Made by a program: the position numbers and the translations under genes. From positions 1 to 6,384 of the forward strand of contig WFQV01000129.1 in assembly GCA_015486905.1 (NCBI GenBank): a stretch of DNA of 6,384 nucleotides. The letters are read 5' to 3'. Below, in pieces: positions 1-6,325 of this stretch (position 1 is its first letter; each line of letters opens with the position of its first letter). Source of the DNA: Melioribacteraceae bacterium. Lineage in GTDB: Bacteria; Bacteroidota; Ignavibacteria; Ignavibacteriales; Melioribacteraceae. Under the pieces are notes generated by a model, which was not told the DNA's origin, did not search any database, and saw only the letters and a program-made list of their open reading frames with translations.

Positions 1-59
1 GAGGAAAAGACAAGCTAATTTTTTTTACCACCAAATTTAAACTTGTACCGAAACAATAA
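1..59. other. Possible edge of a neighbouring gene, unresolved
   Basis: This short stretch could hold the end of a gene lying mostly outside the window. One plus frame (from base 3) is open to a TAA at 57-59 and ends in LVPKQ. Another plus frame (from base 1) stops at TAA 16-18 after EEKTS. A minus-strand GTG at 31-29 followed by an open frame (VVKKISLS) is a third option, with no clear ribosome-binding site. The fragment is too short to choose between these or to name a product. Confidence 0.2.
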
Positions 60-80
60 ACCGTCCAAGACTATCGGTTT
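58..80 (+). terminator. Weak stem-loop, possible terminator of an upstream gene
   Basis: AAACCG (58-63) and CGGTTT (75-80) form a perfect 6-bp stem around an 11-base loop. It lies just after the candidate stop at 57-59. Only four T residues follow (78-81), three of them within the stem, so a strong intrinsic terminator is doubtful. The other T-rich stretch starts near base 102. Confidence 0.22.
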
Positions 81-112
81 TAGTTCAACCCTTCCTCTTC
101 GTTTTTTAAATA

Positions 113-164
113 TTTACTCTTATCTTTAAAACTTAATTTAATAGAATTAAATAAAAACAAATAA
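113..164 (+). promoter_or_regulatory. AT-rich leader of the LysE-like gene with a 7-bp palindrome
   Basis: ATTTAAT (136-142) and ATTAAAT (146-152) form a perfect inverted repeat around AGA, which could be an operator or part of the promoter. A loose promoter reading is TTTACT at 113-118 with TTTAAT at 137-142 (18-base spacer). No Shine-Dalgarno sequence precedes the ATG at 165; the leader is A-rich instead, as is common in Bacteroidota-type genomes. Chance palindromes are frequent in DNA this AT-rich. Confidence 0.28.
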
Positions 165-977
165 ATGCTTTTAAGTTTAATAAATCTATTAGTAATCGGT
201 TTTCTGACAGGATTTATTTTTTCAATTCCAATAGCTGGTCCAATAGCGGTTCTTGTGGTAACAAATTCTTTGAAGAACCGGGCGCGGTTTGCTAACCGTG
301 TAGCATTGGGGGCGGCAATAATCGATTTTTTCTACGTCTTCATTGCAATGTTCGGAATCACAGCATTGATTAAATATTACCAACCTTTTATTCCTTATTT
401 GTTCATTATCGGCGGATTTATTTTACTTTACGTCGCTCACAAAATTTTCAAAATTAAGTTCTCAATAGAATCGGTTGAACAGGAAGAGAAAAAGTACGAT
501 GAAGAAAAAGGAGGATTCAGAACCGGTTTACTAATTAACTTCACAAATCCGGGAATCTTTTTCGGTTGGCTTACTTCCTCTTTCCTCATTCTTACATTTG
601 CCGCTTCTCTCGGTCTGAACACAGGAGGAATGGAAAGGATAGTTGGCAAAAACGTTACGGAAGTAACCCGTTTAGCTTACAATGCCGTACCGAATTTAAA
701 TAAGCAATCACTTGAATCCGATTCTCTTGAATTTCGGGACAAAGGGACCGAGCGTGTGGAAATTTCTGCCAACAAAGCGGCGGTTTTAAGTCTTGCTTTT
801 GCAACGGGCATCGGCATAGGCGGGTACTCATGGTTTTTATTATTCGGCGGATTTATTCGAAAGCACAGGACAAAACTTCATCCCTCGTATCTAAACATTT
901 CCCTTCGTGTTTTCTCAATTTTCATTTTTATACTTGCGGTCTATTTTTTCTACCTTGGAATAAAAATAATTATTTGA
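165..977 (+). CDS. LysE-family (amino-acid exporter type) membrane protein
   Basis: This is a probable inner-membrane exporter of the LysE/RhtB superfamily, whose members export amino acids or other small solutes; the substrate cannot be told from sequence. Hydrophobic segments lie at about residues 5-31, 44-70, 75-95, 128-150, 205-230 and 246-269, matching the six-segment LysE pattern. The N-terminal IPIAGPIAVL (21-30) corresponds to the conserved Pro-Gly-Pro region, and NFTNPG (125-130) to the conserved Asn-Pro before the fourth segment. At 270 residues it exceeds the usual ~200: a polar stretch at about 151-203 is inserted between segments four and five. The start is firm because an in-frame TAA (162-164) directly precedes the ATG. 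There is no Shine-Dalgarno sequence. It converges on dnaX, and their ends overlap by 8 bases. The family call is fairly sure; the transport role is inferred. Confidence 0.78.
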   Translation: MLLSLINLLVIGFLTGFIFSIPIAGPIAVLVVTNSLKNRARFANRVALGAAIIDFFYVFIAMFGITALIKYYQPFIPYLFIIGGFILLYVAHKIFKIKFSIESVEQEEKKYDEEKGGFRTGLLINFTNPGIFFGWLTSSFLILTFAASLGLNTGGMERIVGKNVTEVTRLAYNAVPNLNKQSLESDSLEFRDKGTERVEISANKAAVLSLAFATGIGIGGYSWFLLFGGFIRKHRTKLHPSYLNISLRVFSIFIFILAVYFFYLGIKIII

Positions 978-2619
978 CTTCTCTTGCACCGAGGTTTTCT
1001 ATTATTGCTTTTACAAAGGGGTTCTTCTCGTCGGTCGAATCTATTGTCTCAATATTTTCTTGCGTTAATTGTTCTTCTTCCACTTCTTGTGAAGAATTTT
1101 CCTTCGCAGAAAATTTTAATTTTACTTTTCCACCGTAAAATTCCTCGAAACTTTGTAAAATGAAGTCAATCTTTTGCTCGAGGAAATTAATGTCCGATTT
1201 TTCCCTGATTGAAATTTCCAATACACCGTCTTTCAATTCCAACGGCTTTGAAAGATAAAGCCGAGAGCCCACTACGAACTTTTTTGAATTTATTTCTTTA
1301 ACGAATTCTTTCCATTTTTTTTCAATTTCTTGAAAAGTTAAAACGCCGTTCATCTCTTGAATCGGACCTTGTGTTTCGCGGGCATGGAATGGTTCACCCT
1401 TCTCTTTATCTTGTAACGGCGGGCTTTCCTTGATTTCTAACTTTCGTTCACTCTTTTTTTTTTCGGGTCTCGCTTCAGGTACAGGGATCTTCCCGCTACG
1501 TAAAGCTTCAATCAATTCGGAAATAGAGGAGCTTTTTTCCAAGCCGATTAACTTGGATAGACCTATTTCAATAGTCAGTTTTTGGTTTTGTGCAATTTTA
1601 ATATCCGAAAGTAAGCGTGTAAGGAAGGTTAGAATTCTTAATAAATCCGCCTCGGAAAAATTTTTCTTCAGCGATTCATATTTTAATTTTGTGCTTTCAC
1701 TTGCCTCAATAAATTTAGAGCTTCCGGTAACCGCAAGAGCCATGATATTTCTAAAATGTTCAATCAGCCCCATTACGAAATCAATAAAGTTCCAACCGTT
1801 TTCGTAGAGGGTTTGAACAGTTTCGTAAGCAATGCGAAAATCTTTTTCCAGAACGGCTTTCGAAACTCCGAAGTAAATGTCCTCGTCAATTAAATTGAGC
1901 ATTTTACGTACTTCATCTGCGGTTATTTTTGTACCGCAATAAGAAATCACTTGATCAAAAAGGCTTTGTGCATCACGCAATGCACCGTCTGCCTTTTTCG
2001 CAATTATTGTCAAAGACTCGTCATCTATTTCAATTCCTTCGGTTTTAGAAATTTTCGCCAACTGTTTTTTAATTTCCGACAGTTCTATTCTGCGGAAGTC
2101 AAACCTTTGGCATCGTGAGATAATTGTAAGCGGGACTTTGTGAATGTCCGTAGTGGCGAAAATAAATACGGTGTGTTCCGGCGGCTCCTCCAATGTTTTC
2201 AAAAGTGCATTGAAGGATTCGGTTGTAAGCATGTGAACTTCGTCGATGATGTAAATTTTGTATTTACCGCTTGTGGGTGCATATTTCACAGATTCGCGAA
2301 GCGTGCGAATTTCGTCTATTCGTCTGTTCGAAGCTCCGTCTATCTCTATTACGTCCATTGTTTGCCCGCTTTGGAACATCTTGCACATTTCGCACTCATT
2401 GCAAGGTTCTCCCCCTTGCGGATTTAAGCAATTCAATCTTTTGGCAAGAATCCTTGCTGTTGTGGTCTTCCCAACGCCCCTGGGACCCGCAAAAATGTAA
2501 GCGTGGGCAATTCTGCCTTTTTCAATCGCATTTTTTAAGGTGGTTGTAATATGTTCCTGTCCCACCACTTCGTCGAACCTTTGGGGCCGCCATTTTAATG
2601 CCGTAACCGTGTAACTCAT
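970..2619 (-). CDS. dnaX: DNA polymerase III subunit gamma/tau
   Basis: This is the ATPase subunit of the replicative clamp loader, which loads the sliding clamp on primed DNA and (as tau) links polymerase cores in the holoenzyme. The N-terminus MSYTVTALKWRPQRF is typical. Visible motifs are Walker A GPRGVGKT (45-52), zinc-binding cysteines C64, C73, C76 and C79, Walker B with DE at 126-127, sensor 1 ATTDIHKVP (155-163), the SRC arginine-finger motif (168-170, R169) and sensor 2 GALRDAQ (212-218, R215). Domain III spans about 225-365. A charged linker (380-425) follows, then a C-terminal domain (about 427-505) resembling tau domains that bind the polymerase alpha subunit. The start has AGGGA six bases upstream. 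It is last in lon-msrC-dnaX, 16 bases after msrC. An A10 run at codons 386-389 is a probable frameshift site giving a gamma form. The usual downstream partners ybaB and recR are absent here. Confidence 0.96.
   Translation of the reverse strand: MSYTVTALKWRPQRFDEVVGQEHITTTLKNAIEKGRIAHAYIFAGPRGVGKTTTARILAKRLNCLNPQGGEPCNECEMCKMFQSGQTMDVIEIDGASNRRIDEIRTLRESVKYAPTSGKYKIYIIDEVHMLTTESFNALLKTLEEPPEHTVFIFATTDIHKVPLTIISRCQRFDFRRIELSEIKKQLAKISKTEGIEIDDESLTIIAKKADGALRDAQSLFDQVISYCGTKITADEVRKMLNLIDEDIYFGVSKAVLEKDFRIAYETVQTLYENGWNFIDFVMGLIEHFRNIMALAVTGSSKFIEASESTKLKYESLKKNFSEADLLRILTFLTRLLSDIKIAQNQKLTIEIGLSKLIGLEKSSSISELIEALRSGKIPVPEARPEKKKSERKLEIKESPPLQDKEKGEPFHARETQGPIQEMNGVLTFQEIEKKWKEFVKEINSKKFVVGSRLYLSKPLELKDGVLEISIREKSDINFLEQKIDFILQSFEEFYGGKVKLKFSAKENSSQEVEEEQLTQENIETIDSTDEKNPFVKAIIENLGAREVK
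1448..1464 (-). other. Probable dnaX slippery site (tau/gamma frameshift)
   Basis: Ten consecutive A residues on the coding strand (T10 at 1454-1463) span codons GAA AAA AAA AAG for residues 386-389. The heptamer A AAA AAG is in the phase needed for -1 slippage (1459-1453). A -1 shift reads AAA GAG TGA, with the stop at 1450-1448, giving a 390-residue product that keeps the ATPase domains, domain III and a short linker. A shift the other way stops after RVNES at about 393 residues. The heptamer and the following AGTGA match my recollection of the Escherichia coli dnaX site; an A9 run in Thermus dnaX works by transcriptional slippage. I saw no convincing stimulatory hairpin or upstream Shine-Dalgarno sequence. 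Confidence 0.75.
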
Positions 2620-2635
2620 TTTCTTTCCCTAAAAT

Positions 2636-3145
2636 TTAAGCCAAACTGACTTTGTTTGAATTTATTTTTTTCGTTAAAATATTAATTAGCTCCGCCAAAT
2701 ATTTGTAATCTTCTTGGTCGAAAGCAGAATATTCGTAACTGTCAATATCCAACACTCCGTAAAGTTCATTCCCGGAAATTACGGGTAGAACTATTTCCGA
2801 CTTTGTATTTACATCGCAGTAAATGTGTCCGGGGAAGGTGTTGACGTCCGGGACAATCACCGTTTCAAGCCGCTCGGCTGCAGTTCCGCAAATCCCTTCG
2901 CCTATTCTAATCATCGTACAAGCCGTATTGCCTTGAAATGGTCCTAAAAAAAGTTTGTCGCCTTTTCGCAAGTAAAATTCCACCCAACTCATTTTACCGA
3001 ATGAATTAAAAACAGCCGCTGTAAAATTTGCAAGGTTCGAAATAAGATGCTTCGAAGGTTCTATTAACGCCGCAATTTGCGGAAGCAGCTCTCCGTAAAT
3101 TTCCTTTGTCGGCAAATTTTTATTTACAACAATTTCCTCCGACAT
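2636..3145 (-). CDS. msrC: Free methionine-(R)-sulfoxide reductase (GAF-domain fRMsr)
   Basis: This cytoplasmic enzyme reduces free methionine-(R)-sulfoxide to methionine and is normally recycled by thioredoxin. The 169-residue protein is essentially one GAF domain of the usual length for the family. The family signature is intact: GPFQG (68-72), GEGICG (82-87), DVNTFPGH (100-107) and SEIVLPV (116-122). The three functional cysteines, C76, C86 and C110, have the same spacing (10 and 24) as Cys84, Cys94 and Cys118 of the E. coli enzyme, so it should be active. The ATG follows the lon TAA with no gap; AGAGGAAG at the end of lon is its ribosome-binding site, suggesting coupled translation. Its place after lon fits repair of oxidative damage alongside removal of damaged proteins. 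Confidence 0.93.
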   Translation of the reverse strand: MSEEIVVNKNLPTKEIYGELLPQIAALIEPSKHLISNLANFTAAVFNSFGKMSWVEFYLRKGDKLFLGPFQGNTACTMIRIGEGICGTAAERLETVIVPDVNTFPGHIYCDVNTKSEIVLPVISGNELYGVLDIDSYEYSAFDQEDYKYLAELINILTKKINSNKVSLA

Positions 3146-5593
3146 TTACTTCCTCTTTCTTGTTGTTGATTTCGTCGGCTTTTCCCTCGCAGTTATCTTT
3201 CGCGTTTTCTTGAAAGCGTCGAAAACATAAGGGAAAGCTTCGGAGATTGTTTCAACCGGAACTATTTTCAATCCTTCCTTTACTGCATCTTTTATTTCGA
3301 CTAAATCCTTCACGTTTTCTTTGGGAATTAGAACAGTCTTAATCCCGGCGCGCCTTGCAGCGAGAAGTTTTTCATTCAAGCCTCCAATAGCAATTACATT
3401 TCCGCGCAAAGTAATTTCCCCCGTCATTGCAACATCTGCGCGTGCCGGAATATTTCTAAACGCAGAATACATTGCCATTGTAAGAGTAATGCCTGCCGAG
3501 GGACCGTCTTTCGGAATTGCACCTTCGGGAAGGTGGATATGAACCTCCTTTCCTTTTTGGAAATTTGTCGGCAGTCCCAACTCCTTTGCGTTCGAACGTA
3601 AAAAGCTCAGAGCCGCCATTGCGGATTCCTTCATCACGTCGCCTATTTGTCCCGTGATTGTTAACTTTTCCGGGCCTGCCATTATTGTGGCATCTACTTT
3701 TAGAATGTCGCCGCCAACGCTTGTCCAAGCCAAGCCTGTCACACTGCCCACAAGCGGTTTGGAATCGGCAGTTTGGTAGTGGAAGCGCGGTGCGCCTAAA
3801 AATTCTTCAATCTTTTTGGGAGTAATGTCAAAACTTATTTTCTGTCTTTTCCTGTTCCCGTTGGTTAATTTTTTAGTAACTATTTCTTTTGCCGTCTTTC
3901 TGCAAACGGAAGCAATTTCTCGCTCCAAATTCCTTACACCGGCCTCACGAGTGTACTCATTAATTATTTTTTTAATTGCTTCGTCTTCAATTTTTACGTC
4001 AAATTTGTCCAATCCGTGAAGTTTAAACTGCTTTGGAATAATGTGTCTCTTTGCAATTTCCAATTTCTCAAATTCCAAGTAACCGGGCAATTCTATTATT
4101 TCCATTCTGTCCTGAAGCGGTAACGGAATATTGTAACGTACATTTGCCGTCGTAATGAACATTACCTGGGAAAGGTCGTAATCAATGTCAAGATAATGGT
4201 CGTCAAAAGAATGGTTTTGTTCGGGGTCAAGGACTTCCAACATAGCCGAGGAGGGATCACCTCGGAAATCCATGCTCATTTTGTCAATTTCGTCCAAAAG
4301 CATTATCGGATTAACCGTACCGGCACGTTTCATCGATTGAATAATTTTGCCCGGCATTGAACCGATGTACGTTCTGCGGTGACCGCGGATTTCAGCCTCA
4401 TCACGAACGCCTCCGAGACTTATTCTCACAAACTTTCGCCCGATTGCGCGCGCTATTGACATTCCCAGTGAAGTCTTCCCAACTCCGGGAGGTCCCACAA
4501 AACAAAGTATTTGCCCGCGCATCTCTTTCACCAAATTTAGCACTGCAATATGCTCAACGATTCTTTCCTTAGGTTTTTCGAGACCGTAATGGTCTTCGTC
4601 AAGAATTTTGCGAACGTTTTTAACATTTAAATTATCCTTAGTTTTCTTGTACCAGGGAACGTCAGTCAGCCAATCGAGATAGTTTCTAATCACCGTAGAT
4701 TCCGGTGAGGTAGGTGGAGTCTTTTTCAGTTTGTTAAACTCCTCAAGGGCTTTATCCTCAACTTCCTTAGGCATCCTCGCCTTTTTGATTTTTTCCAAAA
4801 GTTTTTGAAATTCGGGTGAAATTGCCTCTTCCTCGCCAAGCTCATCCTGAAGAATTCTTATCTGCTCTTGAATGATAAACTTCCTCTGCGTCTTGGCAAT
4901 GTTTTCCTGAACCTTCTTTTCAATTTCCTTTTCAACTTGTAGTATGTCAAGCTCGGAAGTAAGAATTTTAATTATTTCGTACAACTGATCTTTCAGAGAA
5001 AATTTTTTCAGTATTGTCTGCTTAACTTGAACCGATTGGTTAATGTTTGCCGCTACGTAAAAAAGTTTTCTGTCCGGCTCGGTAATGTTCTCGTATGCGG
5101 CTATTGTTTCCGGCGGAATGGATTGATTTCTGGAAACGTACTCTTTGAATTTTGTCGTCATCTGACGAATAAGTGCATTAATTTCTTTTTGATCTTCAAC
5201 CTTAGGGATTACTATTTCAACTTCCACTTCAAAGAAATCCGGGTTTTTTAAAAATTTTACTATTCTACCTTGAATTACACCATCTATTAAAATTTTCAGA
5301 AGTCCGTTCGGAAGTTTTAATATTTGAATTATCTTGGCAATTGTACCTTCTCTGTAAATATCGCCTTGGACAGGTTCCTCGATATTCGACTTTTTCTGTG
5401 CAGTAAGGAAAATGTATCTGGAATTGTCCAGTGCGTGGTTTGCCGCCCGAATAGATTGGTCTCTGCCTACAAGCACGGGAAAAATCATGTAAGGAAAAAT
5501 TACCGTGTCCCTCAAAGGCAGAACGGGTAAAACTCTCGGAATATCTTCTACAACCAACTCGTTAAATGATGTTTTAACTTTCTCATTGCTCAT
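3146..5593 (-). CDS. lon: ATP-dependent endopeptidase La (Lon protease)
   Basis: Lon is a cytoplasmic hexameric AAA+ serine protease that unfolds and degrades damaged proteins and specific regulators. The 815-residue protein is full length for bacterial LonA. The N-terminal substrate-binding domain covers about 20-215, beginning LPVLPLRD, and a helical, probably coiled-coil region follows (216-300). The AAA+ module has Walker A GPPGVGKT (367-374), Walker B LLDEID (432-437), sensor 1 in TTANV (N484), a candidate arginine finger R496 and sensor 2 GVRNLER (552-558). The protease domain (about 605-792) contains PKDGPSAG with nucleophile S699 and partner K742, spaced 43 residues as in E. coli Lon (S679, K722). 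A basic tail follows (795-815). AGGAG lies ten bases before the ATG, and no in-frame alternative start lies between it and an upstream stop. It is first in the operon, with a strong promoter at 5632-5660. Confidence 0.98.
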   Translation of the reverse strand: MSNEKVKTSFNELVVEDIPRVLPVLPLRDTVIFPYMIFPVLVGRDQSIRAANHALDNSRYIFLTAQKKSNIEEPVQGDIYREGTIAKIIQILKLPNGLLKILIDGVIQGRIVKFLKNPDFFEVEVEIVIPKVEDQKEINALIRQMTTKFKEYVSRNQSIPPETIAAYENITEPDRKLFYVAANINQSVQVKQTILKKFSLKDQLYEIIKILTSELDILQVEKEIEKKVQENIAKTQRKFIIQEQIRILQDELGEEEAISPEFQKLLEKIKKARMPKEVEDKALEEFNKLKKTPPTSPESTVIRNYLDWLTDVPWYKKTKDNLNVKNVRKILDEDHYGLEKPKERIVEHIAVLNLVKEMRGQILCFVGPPGVGKTSLGMSIARAIGRKFVRISLGGVRDEAEIRGHRRTYIGSMPGKIIQSMKRAGTVNPIMLLDEIDKMSMDFRGDPSSAMLEVLDPEQNHSFDDHYLDIDYDLSQVMFITTANVRYNIPLPLQDRMEIIELPGYLEFEKLEIAKRHIIPKQFKLHGLDKFDVKIEDEAIKKIINEYTREAGVRNLEREIASVCRKTAKEIVTKKLTNGNRKRQKISFDITPKKIEEFLGAPRFHYQTADSKPLVGSVTGLAWTSVGGDILKVDATIMAGPEKLTITGQIGDVMKESAMAALSFLRSNAKELGLPTNFQKGKEVHIHLPEGAIPKDGPSAGITLTMAMYSAFRNIPARADVAMTGEITLRGNVIAIGGLNEKLLAARRAGIKTVLIPKENVKDLVEIKDAVKEGLKIVPVETISEAFPYVFDAFKKTRKITAREKPTKSTTRKRK

Positions 5594-5603
5594 TAAAAAT
5601 CCG

Positions 5604-5627
5604 CTCCTAAGTGATTAAATTAAGGAG
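5604..5627 (-). promoter_or_regulatory. lon leader inverted repeat covering the ribosome-binding site
   Basis: On the minus strand CTCCTTAA (5627-5620) pairs with TTAGGAG (5610-5604) around a 9-base loop, with one bulged T. The 3' arm contains the lon Shine-Dalgarno AGGAG (5608-5604), so the hairpin would hide it. It could be an RNA thermometer-like or other translational switch, or a DNA operator near the transcription start. If transcription begins seven bases below the -10 box (near 5625), the first one to three bases of the 5' arm would be missing and the RNA stem weaker. Confidence 0.4.
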
Positions 5628-5631
5628 TCAA

Positions 5632-5660
5632 AATATACCAAATATCAAAAGGGCTATCAA
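5632..5660 (-). promoter_or_regulatory. Predicted promoter of the lon-msrC-dnaX operon
   Basis: The minus strand reads TTGATA (5660-5655), a 17-base spacer, then TATATT (5637-5632). Each box matches five of six bases of the sigma-70 consensus at ideal spacing. Transcription should start near 5625, giving a leader of about 30 bases before the lon ATG. No CIRCE-type heat-shock operator is visible. If the host uses Bacteroidota-type promoters (TAnnTTTG), this may be read differently; GGTATATTTTG is close to that form but one base too long. Confidence 0.62.
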
Positions 5661-5767
5661 GAAACGAAAGATATTTATTGTTGAGCAGACTAACGGTACA
5701 GGCTTAAAATCAGTGGCAAAAAATAAAAAATTAGAAAGAAGAAACAAGAAATAAGAAATAGTTTAAC

Positions 5768-5820
5768 GCGAGACGCCCGCCTTCGTCTGCGCTTCGCTTG
5801 ACTACGTCGTGACAAGCAAG
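5768..5820. repeat. Two adjacent GC-rich stem-loops
   Basis: The first stem pairs GCGAGACG (5768-5775) with CGTCTGCGC (5784-5792), giving eight pairs with one bulged G. The second pairs CTTCGCTTG (5792-5800) with CAAGCAAG (5813-5820), giving eight pairs with a bulged C. They share base 5792, so they may alternate or stack. The core CTTGACTACGTC (5797-5808) recurs with one change at 6300-6311, suggesting a dispersed intergenic repeat family. The position, over 170 bases upstream of lon, argues against a lon leader structure. Confidence 0.5.
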
Positions 5821-5875
5821 AGGTAAGACGCAAGTCATTAGACTTATTATAGTCAAATCGAGAACCTTGCATAAA

Positions 5876-5957
5876 TGGATGATTGGATGGATGGATTATT
5901 GTATGGTGAATTGTGAATGGAGTATTGGAATAATGGAATAATGGAATGTTGGAATTG
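5876..5957 (+). repeat. 8-base tandem repeat array (TGGAATNN and variants)
   Basis: Five consecutive octamers run from 5918 to 5957: TGGAGTAT, TGGAATAA, TGGAATAA, TGGAATGT and TGGAATTG. A more diverged set with the same 8-base period lies at 5876-5907 (TGGATGAT, TGGATGGA, TGGATTAT, TGTATGGT), joined by ten non-repeat bases. The last two positions vary most, while TGGAAT is kept. No coding frame is sustained. Confidence 0.6.
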
Positions 5958-5999
5958 TGAAGTCAGTTTTGATTGAAAACATTATTCCAAAATTCCATT
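5916..5999. repeat. Long imperfect inverted repeat (20-position stem, 44-base loop)
   Basis: Bases 5916-5935 pair with 5980-5999: 18 Watson-Crick pairs, one G-T and one mismatch, including an unbroken 11-bp block (TTGGAATAATG at 5925-5935 with CATTATTCCAA at 5980-5990). The right arm is an inverted array of the same octamer: on the minus strand TGGGAAAA (6005-5998), TGGAATTT (5997-5990) and TGGAATAA (5989-5982), preceded by a 9-base form (6014-6006). Two oppositely oriented arrays therefore face each other across a short spacer. Confidence 0.62.
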
Positions 6000-6034
6000 T
6001 TCCCAGCATTCCCAAAACGTTAAATAAATATTTC

Positions 6035-6062
6035 TTCTAACTCCTAAATTCTAACTACTAAA
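6035..6062. repeat. 14-base tandem duplication
   Basis: TTCTAACTCCTAAA (6035-6048) is followed directly by TTCTAACTACTAAA (6049-6062), identical at 13 of 14 positions. A partial third unit (ATTCT, 6063-6067) follows. It looks like replication slippage in non-coding DNA; no function is evident. Confidence 0.55.
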
Positions 6063-6287
6063 ATTCTGTACACCAATTACTAATTATAGTATCCTCAATC
6101 AAATCTTCCTTTTTTTGTCAAAATATTTTAAACTTTTCGTAATGATTAAAATTGTGAAATTAGTTGCCGGCTTTGCCACACTAAGGATGATTGGATTGTT
6201 CGCCTTTCCGTCTAAACAATTAAATTCCTCACTTCGATACCTTCGGCATCGTATTTTCCACTTCTGTAGTTTCCTTCTATAGACATT

Positions 6288-6324
6288 CGACCCCCGACAC
6301 TTGACTCCGTCAAGGTCGGGGTCG
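6288..6324. repeat. GC-rich compound stem-loop
   Basis: The inner stem CTTGAC (6300-6305) pairs perfectly with GTCAAG (6309-6314) around loop TCC. Beyond a bulged A (6299), CCCCGAC (6292-6298) pairs with GTCGGGG (6315-6321), and past a bulged C (6291), CGA (6288-6290) pairs with TCG (6322-6324). This gives 16 pairs in all. It lacks a following T-run, so a simple intrinsic terminator is unlikely. It resembles REP-like intergenic palindromes and shares its core with 5797-5808. Confidence 0.6.
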
Positions 6325-6325
6325 G

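Noticed and set aside
437..2549. Several 70-125 codon frames opposite the LysE-like gene and dnaX
   Set aside because: They are shadows of well-supported genes, with no recognisable domains or ribosome-binding sites.
3321..5530. Frames of 67-90 codons within lon
   Set aside because: All lie inside an intact, motif-complete lon and have low-complexity or shadow-type translations.
5594..5660. CIRCE/HrcA heat-shock operator at lon
   Set aside because: The palindrome does not match TTAGCACTC-N9-GAGTGCTAA; only the general inverted-repeat form is shared.
5690..5872. 60-codon minus-strand frame with a basic stretch and a hydrophobic tail
   Set aside because: It is read through the GC-rich stem-loops at 5768-5820 and simple purine-rich DNA, has no clear ribosome-binding site and matches no family I know. 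The basic stretch is a by-product of the hairpin sequence.
6142..6282. 46-codon plus-strand frame starting MIKIVKLVAGFATL, with a TTGTCA-N17-CGTAAT promoter-like pair upstream
   Set aside because: There is no ribosome-binding site, and the frame runs through repeat-like DNA (6185-6196 and the 6236-6252 palindrome). The -10 box would leave no room for a leader before the ATG. A tiny membrane peptide cannot be fully excluded.
5768..6324. CRISPR array
   Set aside because: Repeats are 8 or 14 bases and directly tandem, without unique spacers of uniform length, and no cas gene is present.
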